Shown here: one piece after another, positions 25,280 to 32,105 of the stretch
How the letters are laid out: each line of letters begins with the position of its first letter
Numbering within the stretch: the first letter of the stretch is position 1
Source: an uncultured Kiritimatiellota bacterium
Lineage (GTDB): Bacteria > Verrucomicrobiota > Kiritimatiellia > RFP12 > UBA1067
Reading direction: 5' to 3'
NCBI GenBank assembly: GCA_934643865.1
Contig: CAKUCX010000005.1
Location: forward strand, 1-64,000
Length of the DNA stretch: 64,000 nucleotides
Notes under the pieces: generated by a model
Told to the model about the DNA's origin: nothing
What the model saw: only the letters and a program-made list of their open reading frames with translations
Databases searched by the model: none
Made by a program: the position numbers and the translations under genes

Positions 25280-25869
25280 CCGCCAACGAGATCTTCCACG
25301 ACGCGCGCGTCGCGCGCGTCCGCGAGCTGAGGGCCGAAATCACGCGCCTGAACGCGGCGCTTGCGCAGACGCGCGCCGAACGGGACGCCCTGCGCGGCCA
25401 TTTCGCGCTTGCGCTCGCCGCCGCGCGCGACGCCGAGGCGCTCCCCGCCGGCGGCCGGCTCGCGCTCGTCGACGGCTGGAACGCCCTTCTCGGAAGCGCC
25501 TCGCTGCTCGCGCCCGCCGAACGCCGCCTGGAGCCATGCCGGAAGCGCGAGATCCTGTGCGGCCTCGTGCGCGCCTGGCTCACCAGGCATCCGCTCGACC
25601 GCGCCTGGATCGTCTTCGACGGGCCGCGGGCCGACACGGCGATCGACGGCCGCCTGCGCGTCAGCTTCACGGGCGGAACGGGCGCGCACCGCGCCGACCG
25701 GCTGATCTGCGACTATTTGCGCGGCCGCCGCGCCGCCGGCCTGAAGCATGGCGTCTGCGTCTTCACCGAGGACGCGGGCTTCCGCCGCGAAGCCGCCGCG
25801 CTCGGTGCCACGATCCACGCGATGAACGAGCTGCTGCCCGCCTGTTTAGCGGACGGCCCCACCCCCTGA
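25276..25869 (+). CDS. NYN-domain (YacP-like) putative RNase
   Basis: A 197-residue protein. Residues 12-55 form a coiled coil (LRAEITRLNAALAQTRAERD), and residues 62-190 a NYN/PIN-like nuclease domain: LALVDGWNALLG, WIVFDGPRADT, GTGAHRADRLICDYL and VCVFTEDAGFRREAAALGA. The acidic residues expected for metal binding (Asp in VDGWN, Asp in ADRLI, Asp in TEDAGF) are present. YacP/Rae1-type NYN proteins cleave RNA, some on the ribosome. It is coupled to tilS by ATGA overlap, suggesting a translation-linked role. Its 3' end overlaps the convergent eda gene by 24 bp. Confidence 0.85.
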   Translation: MTANEIFHDARVARVRELRAEITRLNAALAQTRAERDALRGHFALALAAARDAEALPAGGRLALVDGWNALLGSASLLAPAERRLEPCRKREILCGLVRAWLTRHPLDRAWIVFDGPRADTAIDGRLRVSFTGGTGAHRADRLICDYLRGRRAAGLKHGVCVFTEDAGFRREAAALGATIHAMNELLPACLADGPTP

Positions 25870-26505
25870 AGGGCGGGCGCGCACGAGGGCGGCGGCCGCC
25901 GCCGCCAGCTTCTCGACAGCCGCCCAGTCGCCCTTCGCGAGCGCGTCCTTCGGGACGATCCACGTGCCGCCGCAGCAGACGACCTCCGGCACCGCCAGGT
26001 AGTCCGCGACGTTCGAGGGGTTCACGCCGCCCGTGGGCATGAACGTCACGCCCGTGAAGCGGAACGCGCCGAGCAGGTTCTTGATCATCTTCACGCCGCC
26101 CGCCGCCTCGGCCGGGAAGAACTTCACCATCTTCGCGCCCGCCGTGAGGGCCTGGGAAAGCTCGCTCGCCGTCGCGACGCCCGGCACCATCTCCAGCCCC
26201 TCCGCCCGCGCCGCCGCGAGGACGGCGGGGTCGAAGCCGGGCGCGACGCCGAAGACCGCGCCCGCCGCCTTCGCGGCCTTCACCATCGCGGGCGTGAGGA
26301 GGGTGCCCGCGCCGACGACGGCCTCCGGCACCGCCGCCTTGATGCGGGCGATCGCGTCCGCCGCCGCCGCCGTGCGGAACGTCACCTCCAGAACGGGCAG
26401 GCCGCCCTTCACAAGCGCCCGCGCGAGCGGCGCCGCCTGCGCCGCGTCCTCGATCACGATGACCGGAATGATGCCGGCCTTCCTCAGCGTCTCGATCAGT
26501 TCCAT
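25846..26505 (-). CDS. eda: Bifunctional 2-keto-3-deoxy-6-phosphogluconate / 4-hydroxy-2-oxoglutarate aldolase
   Basis: A 219-residue KDPG aldolase of the Entner-Doudoroff and uronate routes, splitting KDPG to pyruvate and glyceraldehyde-3-phosphate. The catalytic residues lie in VLEVTFRT (Glu) and AKMVKFFPAEAAGG (Schiff-base Lys); MPTGGVNPSN binds phosphate. The ATG at 26505 has GGAGA upstream. It follows the M50 protease gene by 23 bp and its 3' end overlaps the NYN gene. With the secreted glycosidases it fits uronic-acid or hexose catabolism. Longer frames through the protease gene are rejected. Confidence 0.92.
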   Translation of the reverse strand: MELIETLRKAGIIPVIVIEDAAQAAPLARALVKGGLPVLEVTFRTAAAADAIARIKAAVPEAVVGAGTLLTPAMVKAAKAAGAVFGVAPGFDPAVLAAARAEGLEMVPGVATASELSQALTAGAKMVKFFPAEAAGGVKMIKNLLGAFRFTGVTFMPTGGVNPSNVADYLAVPEVVCCGGTWIVPKDALAKGDWAAVEKLAAAAAALVRARPSGGGAVR

Positions 26506-26528
26506 TTCGATTCTCCTTGCATGAAAGG

Positions 26529-27299
26529 CTAGCGGCCGCGGCGGACTTCCGTCTCGTCCTCCTCGCCGCCGTAGGGCGGGGGCGAGACGCGCGCGGAGAA
26601 GTCCCAGCGGCCGCCCCACTCGCCCTCGGCCAGGACCTGGCGGTACTCGCGCGCGCCCTCGCGCCAGATCATCCACGCGATGAGGCCCCGCATCAGGATG
26701 TTTCCGCCGATGGGGATGATCCAGATGCGGTCGATGCCGAAGAACGGCCCCGCCACGAGCAGGACGGCCGCGGCGCGCCCCACGACCATCGCGAGGTAGG
26801 TGGCCTGCGTGCGCGACGTGAAGAGCCGCGCAACGGAGCGGAAGACGCGCCCGCCGTCCATTGGGAAGCCCGGAAGGAGGTTGAAGGCGCCGAGGGAGAA
26901 GTTGATGATCGCCGTCACGTAGAGCGCGGCGGCGAGGAGGCGGGCCGGGCAGAGGCCCGAGGCGACGAGCGCGCCCACCGCCACGGCGAAGCTCACCGCC
27001 GGCCCGGCCGCCGCCGTCAAAAGCTCCTGCCAGGCCTTGCGGGGCATCCGCTCCAGGCTCGCGCAGCCGCCGATGACGGTGAGCGTGATGTCGCGCGTGC
27101 GGCAGCCGAAGCAGCGCGCGGTGAGCGAGTGCCCGAGCTCATGCGCGACGATGGAGACGAGCAGCATCGCCATGCAGATGATGTCGAGAACGAGCGAGTC
27201 CGTCATGCCGACGAAGAAGAACAGGAGGCAGATCGTCGACGTGCTGAGGTAGATCGGGATGCCGAAGAGCTCGCAGAGGCGGTATTTTTCGGAGAACAT
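26529..27299 (-). CDS. Site-2 protease family (M50) membrane metalloprotease
   Basis: A 256-residue polytopic membrane protein of peptidase family M50. The zinc motif HELGH is near residue 53 (VSIVAHELGHSLTARCFG), and the third ligand lies in NLLPGFPMDGGRVF near 140. Five to six hydrophobic segments are visible. There is no PDZ or CBS domain, so it is the compact SpoIVFB-like type. It cleaves substrate proteins within the membrane; the target is unknown. The transcript has a leader of about 55 nt built from a C/T-rich tandem repeat and lacking a Shine-Dalgarno. Confidence 0.9.
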   Translation of the reverse strand: MFSEKYRLCELFGIPIYLSTSTICLLFFFVGMTDSLVLDIICMAMLLVSIVAHELGHSLTARCFGCRTRDITLTVIGGCASLERMPRKAWQELLTAAAGPAVSFAVAVGALVASGLCPARLLAAALYVTAIINFSLGAFNLLPGFPMDGGRVFRSVARLFTSRTQATYLAMVVGRAAAVLLVAGPFFGIDRIWIIPIGGNILMRGLIAWMIWREGAREYRQVLAEGEWGGRWDFSARVSPPPYGGEEDETEVRRGR

Positions 27300-27315
27300 G
27301 GCGCGGCGGGGGTTG

Positions 27316-27357
27316 GGAGTGGGTGGAAGCTGGAGTGGAAGTTGGAGCGGAAGTCGA
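27316..27357. repeat. Tandem 12-bp repeat in the leader of the M50 gene
   Basis: About three imperfect copies of a 12-bp unit, tggagtggaagt with variants. In the minus-strand transcript this gives a pyrimidine-rich leader (repeats of CTTCCACTCCA) between the -10 box and the start codon. Confidence 0.6.
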
Positions 27358-27359
27358 AG

Positions 27360-27368
27360 AGTATACCA
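27360..27368 (-). promoter_or_regulatory. Extended -10 promoter of the M50 protease / eda operon
   Basis: Minus-strand ATGGTATACT (TGG plus TATACT). The expected start site is near 27353, directly before the tandem repeat. Confidence 0.65.
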
Positions 27369-27377
27369 TATCGCGGC

Positions 27378-27434
27378 GCCGGGTTCACCCCGGCGGCCCT
27401 TGAAGGCAATGGTCGCGGCCCTCCCGGAGGCCGC
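27378..27434 (-). terminator. Possible hairpin terminator pair after the large secreted gene
   Basis: Two GC-rich stems lie just after the stop at 27442: GCGGCC/GGCCGC (27415-27434, 8-nt loop) and GCCGGG/CCCGGC (27378-27394, 5-nt loop). No T tract follows, so this is a weak call; they may simply slow polymerase or protect a 3' end. Confidence 0.35.
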
Positions 27435-27441
27435 CCCGCCC

Positions 27442-30243
27442 CTAGCGGAGAATGACGGTCAAGCCGGGGAACGGGACCTTGAGGCGCACGGCGCAGGGAT
27501 CTGTTCCGTCAAGCTTCGGCTTCTGCGCGAAGCCCTCGCTCGAAGCAAGTTCCCAACGCGGTTCCGAGAGGAAGCCCCCCGCCGTCACGAGGTCGATCAG
27601 TATCTGGTCGCCATGCCCGACCTGCCGCACGGCGAGGGACATCGGGCGATCGACGTCAAGCCACGCAGGTTCGACGTGCAGGGCGTTCACGGCGGACGTG
27701 CGCCGGGTGTCCACGTCGAAGGCCAGCGTCTCGAAATCCAGCCGCAGGACGCCCTTGAATGTCGGCGCAAAGGCCCTCGGCACGCCCTGCTGCGCCAAGG
27801 CGGAAACGCTGCCGCATCCCGAGACGACCACGTTGGACGCCGCCGGGAACGAGACGCGCGCGCTGTCGTGGAGTTCGCATGTCCCCGAGAAGTCCGACGC
27901 CTCGACCGTCACGTCGCCCGCCACGTGTACGTGTCCGCTCCCCGTCACCGCGACCTGGGGCGGCGTCCCCGTGTCCACATAGGCGGCGATGCGCCATTTC
28001 CGCGCGAGGTAGCGCTCCACGTCCTTTCGCCTGGCGTCCGACAGGGCCTCCTTGAAGACCAGGATCTCCGCGTAGTTCTGCCCGCCGCCGTCCCGCAGCG
28101 GGGAAAGGAACGAGACGCCGTACCCGATGCCCTGGAGCTGGCACGCCGCGTCCGGCCGAAGGGAAACGACCTGCCACCCGCCGTTGAACGTCTGTGTCGT
28201 CGGATCCACCTCCGTGCCGTCCAGCCACACGCGCGCCGTCCGGTTCGCCAGAATCGGGCTCTGAAGCCCCTTCGCGCGCCCAAAGAGGTTGGCGCTCGTC
28301 TCGTTGCCCGCCGAAACGAGCGCCGCGCCGCCGCCATGCTGGCTGCCGAACACCATCACGATCTCGCCCGCCGTCACGGAGGTGAAGCGCCCGTTCCTGA
28401 CGACGAGGCGGCGGGACGAATCGTTCCCCGCGTCCGTCCAGCTCGAAAGATACAGATTCCCCGTTCCGGCCTCCTTCTTCGCCTGAAGATAGACGGTATC
28501 GTAGTACTGCGGCGTCCCCTGCGTCACCAGGCGGTCATTGACGAGCCGGCAGGTCTCGAATCCCGTTCCGCGCCGATCCATCCATTCCGAAACCCAGTAC
28601 GTCCCGTACGACGTGTTTGTCGTGTAGCCGACTTCGGCCGGGCGCGTCGTGTCGCTGCCCACGCTCGCGCCTTCGACCACGTACAGGTTCGAAACCGTGT
28701 TCCCGGCATCGCCCGACACCCAGAGGAGCAGATTGGCGTCGTCTTGCCAGGCCATCCCCTCCGTCGTCAGATTGACGACGCCGTTCCCCACGACGTTGAC
28801 CGTCGCGCCAACGCCGTCGCCGACCTCGACATCGCCGCCAAGCAGGTCCAGCGTCCCCCCAGGATGGTCGACGAGGCGGAGCGTCCCGCTCCATCCCCTG
28901 TAGACCGTGTAGCCCGCCTGCCGTTCGGCGCGGAGCGGGCCCGGAACCGCCGCGTCCTTGACGACCTTCGTCCCGTCGTCGGCCTGGAACAGCGCATCCG
29001 CCGCCGCCACCGTGCCTGCGACCACCGTCCCGGCCCCGCCGAACACCGCGCCGCCCCGCGTCACGCGCTCCAGGTGCAGTGCCGTGCCTTCCGCGAGGAC
29101 GACATGCACGTTCCCCGCACGGTTGTCCTGCCAGGCCGGAAACGCCGCCCGGGTGAAACGCGGCCCGACACGCCCGTTGAACGTGATCGTCACGTTCGTG
29201 GCGGAATCCATGCAGGACAGCACGACGCCATTCGTGAAGGCCGCGTCGTTGAAGACGAAGAAGGCGCTCTTGTCTGGCTGGTTCGGCGGCGCAACGTCCA
29301 CGGTGCCGGAAAGGTCGACCGGCCCGTTGAAGACCGTCGGCGCCGTGGACGCCATCCGATAGCCGGCCAGTTCGAGCGTTCCCGCCCCGCGGATGGTCCC
29401 GTTGAACGTCTGGTTGCGCAGCTGGACGCTCAACGTCGATGCTGCGGCCAGCTCGATGTCGCAGTCAACGACGCACCCCGCCACGCCGCCGCGCGACGCC
29501 CAGTCGCAGTAGACGTGCCCCGCTTCGTCATTGACGGTCAGCCACGGCGCCGTCGGATAGCTCAGCACGCGCCCCTTGCTCCCCATCCTGAGCGTCACCC
29601 CCCTGGGAATCGGATTGCGAGCGCCGAGGTGAAGCTCGCCCGTGCGCCCCGTCCAGTCAAGCACGCCCGCGACCGTTTCCTCCGCCAGGGCGTTGTCCCC
29701 CTGCACGTAGACCCAGGCGTCCGGCGCGATGCTCCAGGGCTGCCGGTCCTTCGGCGGAAGGGCGAAGAGCGCCACGCCCGCGACGATCTCCAGCGTGGCG
29801 CCGCCCAGATCGACGTTGGGGATGGAAAGCGCCGGGCACGCCGCCGCCTCCCGGTAGCCCGCCTTCACCGCCTCGGCGCCCCTCACGGCCAGGACGCCCG
29901 CCGTCCCGCAGTAGACGCCTCCCGCAAGGTGCAGCGTCTTCGTCTCACCCGCCGTGAACGCGAACTGCGTGCAGTCAATCGTCAGGGTCCCGTTCGTCGC
30001 CACCGGCGTCACGTTGACCGTGCAGACCGCACCGCTCCCGGTCGGCCGGAGTACGCCGTCCCCCTGGAACACAAACTGGCTCACAACGCTTCCCGCCTTC
30101 CCGCGGACATTCCGCTGCGCGTCCTGCGTATTCAGCACGACCGGATCCGCCCCCTCGGGAAACGTCTCCAGATTGTGCGCCCGGCCAACCTGCGGAACGG
30201 CACACGCCGCACACAGCGCAAGAACACCCTCAAGCAGCTTCAT
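27442..30243 (-). CDS. Large secreted beta-helix/LamG-type surface protein
   Basis: A 933-residue protein with a Sec signal peptide (MKLLEGVLALCAACAVPQVGRA). The body is rich in short beta-strand repeats with Gly/Asn/Thr turns, typical of autotransporter-like or PVC surface beta-helix proteins. Residues about 640-790 form a LamG/concanavalin-like region containing RVWLDGTEV and then YAEILVFKEALSDARRKDVE, a pattern common in planctomycete and verrucomicrobial secreted proteins. No autotransporter barrel is seen at the C-terminus. The ATG at 30243 has AGAGGTGG upstream. It lies 35 bp after the six-hairpin-like gene and should share its G-tract promoter. Probably a glycan-binding surface or extracellular protein; function inferred only. 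Confidence 0.75.
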   Translation of the reverse strand: MKLLEGVLALCAACAVPQVGRAHNLETFPEGADPVVLNTQDAQRNVRGKAGSVVSQFVFQGDGVLRPTGSGAVCTVNVTPVATNGTLTIDCTQFAFTAGETKTLHLAGGVYCGTAGVLAVRGAEAVKAGYREAAACPALSIPNVDLGGATLEIVAGVALFALPPKDRQPWSIAPDAWVYVQGDNALAEETVAGVLDWTGRTGELHLGARNPIPRGVTLRMGSKGRVLSYPTAPWLTVNDEAGHVYCDWASRGGVAGCVVDCDIELAAASTLSVQLRNQTFNGTIRGAGTLELAGYRMASTAPTVFNGPVDLSGTVDVAPPNQPDKSAFFVFNDAAFTNGVVLSCMDSATNVTITFNGRVGPRFTRAAFPAWQDNRAGNVHVVLAEGTALHLERVTRGGAVFGGAGTVVAGTVAAADALFQADDGTKVVKDAAVPGPLRAERQAGYTVYRGWSGTLRLVDHPGGTLDLLGGDVEVGDGVGATVNVVGNGVVNLTTEGMAWQDDANLLLWVSGDAGNTVSNLYVVEGASVGSDTTRPAEVGYTTNTSYGTYWVSEWMDRRGTGFETCRLVNDRLVTQGTPQYYDTVYLQAKKEAGTGNLYLSSWTDAGNDSSRRLVVRNGRFTSVTAGEIVMVFGSQHGGGAALVSAGNETSANLFGRAKGLQSPILANRTARVWLDGTEVDPTTQTFNGGWQVVSLRPDAACQLQGIGYGVSFLSPLRDGGGQNYAEILVFKEALSDARRKDVERYLARKWRIAAYVDTGTPPQVAVTGSGHVHVAGDVTVEASDFSGTCELHDSARVSFPAASNVVVSGCGSVSALAQQGVPRAFAPTFKGVLRLDFETLAFDVDTRRTSAVNALHVEPAWLDVDRPMSLAVRQVGHGDQILIDLVTAGGFLSEPRWELASSEGFAQKPKLDGTDPCAVRLKVPFPGLTVILR

Positions 30244-30278
30244 GTTCCACCTCTCCTCTTTGCGTTCCCGTTTTCCCG

Positions 30279-31583
30279 TCAATCCGCCTGCCGCGCCCAC
30301 GTCGCATGCAGCGCCTCGTAGGCGACGGCGGCGAAGAAGAACTCCGAAATGTTCGGCGTCGTGTAGTCGTAGAAGCGGAGCGCCCGTTCGACGGCGGAGC
30401 GATACGCCGCGTCGAACGCGCAGATCGCCGCCGCCGCGAGCGGCGAGGTCAGGTAGCGCCGTTCGTACTGCTTGCGCGTGCCAATCACCTCCGGGACGGG
30501 CGACCGCGCAACCTGCAGGGCGTCCTCCCATGAGTTCTGCTCCCGCCATTTCCATCCCTGGCGCCAATTGGCATATTTGAACGGACGCTCGGCCCGATTA
30601 TCCCATTTCCGGTAGTCCTCGACGAAGGCGCTCGCCCACTTCGCCCCCTTCGTCAGTCCTTCCCGGTAGAGGCGCGCCGCCCGGGGGGCTTCCTCGCGCA
30701 CGGCAAGTTCCGCCAGCGCCTGGTGGGCGCAGACGTAGATCCAGAACTGGAGGGGCTCCATCTGAAACGGATGGCGGCTCTTCTCGCGGTCGTAGCGATA
30801 GCCGTAGGCACAGACCTCCAGGCGCGTCTCGTCGTAGGGCTTCGGGTCCTTCTTCGTCCCCGGATAGCGTTCATCCCGTGCGGCACGGTAGGCGTCCCGC
30901 CACTTCGCCTCGCCCGTCGCATCGGCAAGTGCACGGAGAATGAACAGGTAATGGGTCGCCCCCCGGAACGGCAGCGGATCGGCGGGCAGGTCGCCGCTGA
31001 ACCCCTTGGAAAACTTTCCGTCACGCGGAACACGCCAATCCACCTTTTCCAAAGCCTCGGCCACCGCCACCATCTTCGCGCGAACCCGCTCCCGCAGCGC
31101 CGCATCGCCGAACCCGCCGCGCAGGTAGGCGTCCATGCCGAAGAACCACGGAACCGTCTGGTCGCAGCTCCCGAGCGGATAGTGGCACCGCCCGTCCGAC
31201 CCCACGCCCCGGCAGATCATGCCCGGCGTCCCGCAGACGTCCGCGCACAGGATCAGCCCCTCGACGAGCCGGCGGCACTTCTCCCGGTCCTCGGCGCGCC
31301 CCGTGCGCCGCGCGCGCTGGACCATCGCCCAGAGAAACGGCCCCGTGAACATCGGCCCGTTCTCGATGGGGCTCCACCACCCCATCGCGTTCGGACGGCA
31401 CGCCGCGCAGTCCTCCGGCGTCGGCAGCTCGCCGACGTAGTCGTAGAGGAGCCCCTGCGGCGAAACGAACCGTGCCCACAGCTCCGCGTAGGCGCTGTCA
31501 ACCGCCTCCGCCGTCGTGCGTGCCGCCGCGCCCGAACAGGACAGAAATCCTGCGCAAATCAAAATGGCATACGTCTTCTTCAT
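30279..31583 (-). CDS. Secreted helical-barrel protein, possible glycan-active enzyme
   Basis: A 434-residue protein with a signal peptide (MKKTYAILICAGFLSCSGAAA). Its spaced helices with aromatic and acidic residues (GWWSPIENGPMFTGPFLWAM, RGATHYLFILRALADATGE, EPLQFWIYVCAHQALAELA) suggest an (alpha/alpha)6 toroid like those of GH88/GH105 or polysaccharide lyases. I do not recognise a specific family and no catalytic motif can be named safely. The ATG at 31583 has AAGGGG 8 nt before it. The gene is controlled by a promoter with a long G tract, and it heads a two-gene operon with the large surface protein. Confidence 0.7.
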   Translation of the reverse strand: MKKTYAILICAGFLSCSGAAARTTAEAVDSAYAELWARFVSPQGLLYDYVGELPTPEDCAACRPNAMGWWSPIENGPMFTGPFLWAMVQRARRTGRAEDREKCRRLVEGLILCADVCGTPGMICRGVGSDGRCHYPLGSCDQTVPWFFGMDAYLRGGFGDAALRERVRAKMVAVAEALEKVDWRVPRDGKFSKGFSGDLPADPLPFRGATHYLFILRALADATGEAKWRDAYRAARDERYPGTKKDPKPYDETRLEVCAYGYRYDREKSRHPFQMEPLQFWIYVCAHQALAELAVREEAPRAARLYREGLTKGAKWASAFVEDYRKWDNRAERPFKYANWRQGWKWREQNSWEDALQVARSPVPEVIGTRKQYERRYLTSPLAAAAICAFDAAYRSAVERALRFYDYTTPNISEFFFAAVAYEALHATWARQAD

Positions 31584-31617
31584 GTACCACGCCCCTTCCT
31601 AGAGACTCGGAACAGAG

Positions 31618-31646
31618 TTTATATCACCCCCCCCCCCCCCCGTCAA
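31618..31646 (-). promoter_or_regulatory. Promoter with a G14-15 homopolymer spacer (candidate phase-variable promoter)
   Basis: Minus strand: TTGACG (31646-31641), a 17-bp spacer made of fourteen G then TGA, and TATAAA (31623-31618). Including the last base of the -35 box the G run is 15 bp (31641-31627). A change of one G would shift the spacer from the 17-bp optimum. The start codon at 31583 lies about 28 nt after the predicted start site. Confidence 0.75.
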
Positions 31647-32105
31647 GTTGGCTTTTTTTAATTTTGCGTGCCGCCCGACGGCCGCGATTTCACTTCGAAA
31701 CGACTGCGGCGGGAGGGGCGCAATTCAGCGCGTCCGTACACACAGGCGCGCCGCCGGCCGGGACGACACGGCGGACTGGGGAACGGGCAGCCACTTCTCC
31801 GCGCCATCAGGCGTGAGATTTCAGTGCGTAATAAAATCTCACCATGGCCAGAACCGTATTCTGCGAGAACGTCATCGCCTCGGCAATCAAATCGTGTGGG
31901 CCGCACAACGTTCACAAAGCCTTTGCGGTCTTTGCGATCTTTGTGACAAAAATGCCATGTTTTATTCCCGGATCGAGAGGTTGAGGAATCAGCCGTGTGG
32001 GCAAGAGGCGTAGGGATCTGGAAGGAGCGCGGCCGCAACAAGTTGCGGACCTCCCGCATGGTCGTTCTTACACACAGGCGCGGCCCGCCCGGGCGTCATT
32101 GAACC
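31647..32105. other. Non-coding, less GC-rich island with small repeats
   Basis: This is the only gene-free stretch over 300 bp. It contains a T7 run (31653 region), a 9-bp inverted repeat GTGAGATTT/AAATCTCAC (31813-31821 and 31834-31842, 12-nt loop), and an 8-bp inverted repeat TCACAAAG/CTTTGTGA (31912-31919 and 31939-31946) enclosing copies of CTTTGCG. It also holds the inner part of a 14-bp direct repeat pair. Open frames in it (for example 31648-32013) have no recognisable protein. It looks like an intergenic repeat element or the scar of an inserted sequence. Confidence 0.5.
31737..32082. repeat. 14-bp direct repeats bounding an AT-richer segment
   Basis: The sequence tacacacaggcgcg occurs at 31737-31750 and again at 32069-32082. 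Imperfect similarity continues to the right of both copies (gccg-rich, then ccggg). The spacing of 332 bp would suit a small inserted element, but no terminal inverted repeats or transposase are visible. Confidence 0.5.

Noticed and set aside
27259..30321. A 1020-residue plus-strand frame opposite the large secreted gene
   Set aside because: Arg/His/Pro-rich shadow; the minus-strand protein has a signal peptide, ribosome-binding site and LamG-like region.
31648..32013. A 121-residue plus-strand frame in the non-coding island
   Set aside because: Begins inside the T tract, has no ribosome-binding site or recognisable domain, and covers inverted repeats.
31658..32059. A 133-residue minus-strand frame in the non-coding island
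   Set aside because: It includes repeat-derived KDRKDRKG-type peptide from the CTTTGCG repeats; no family and no promoter.
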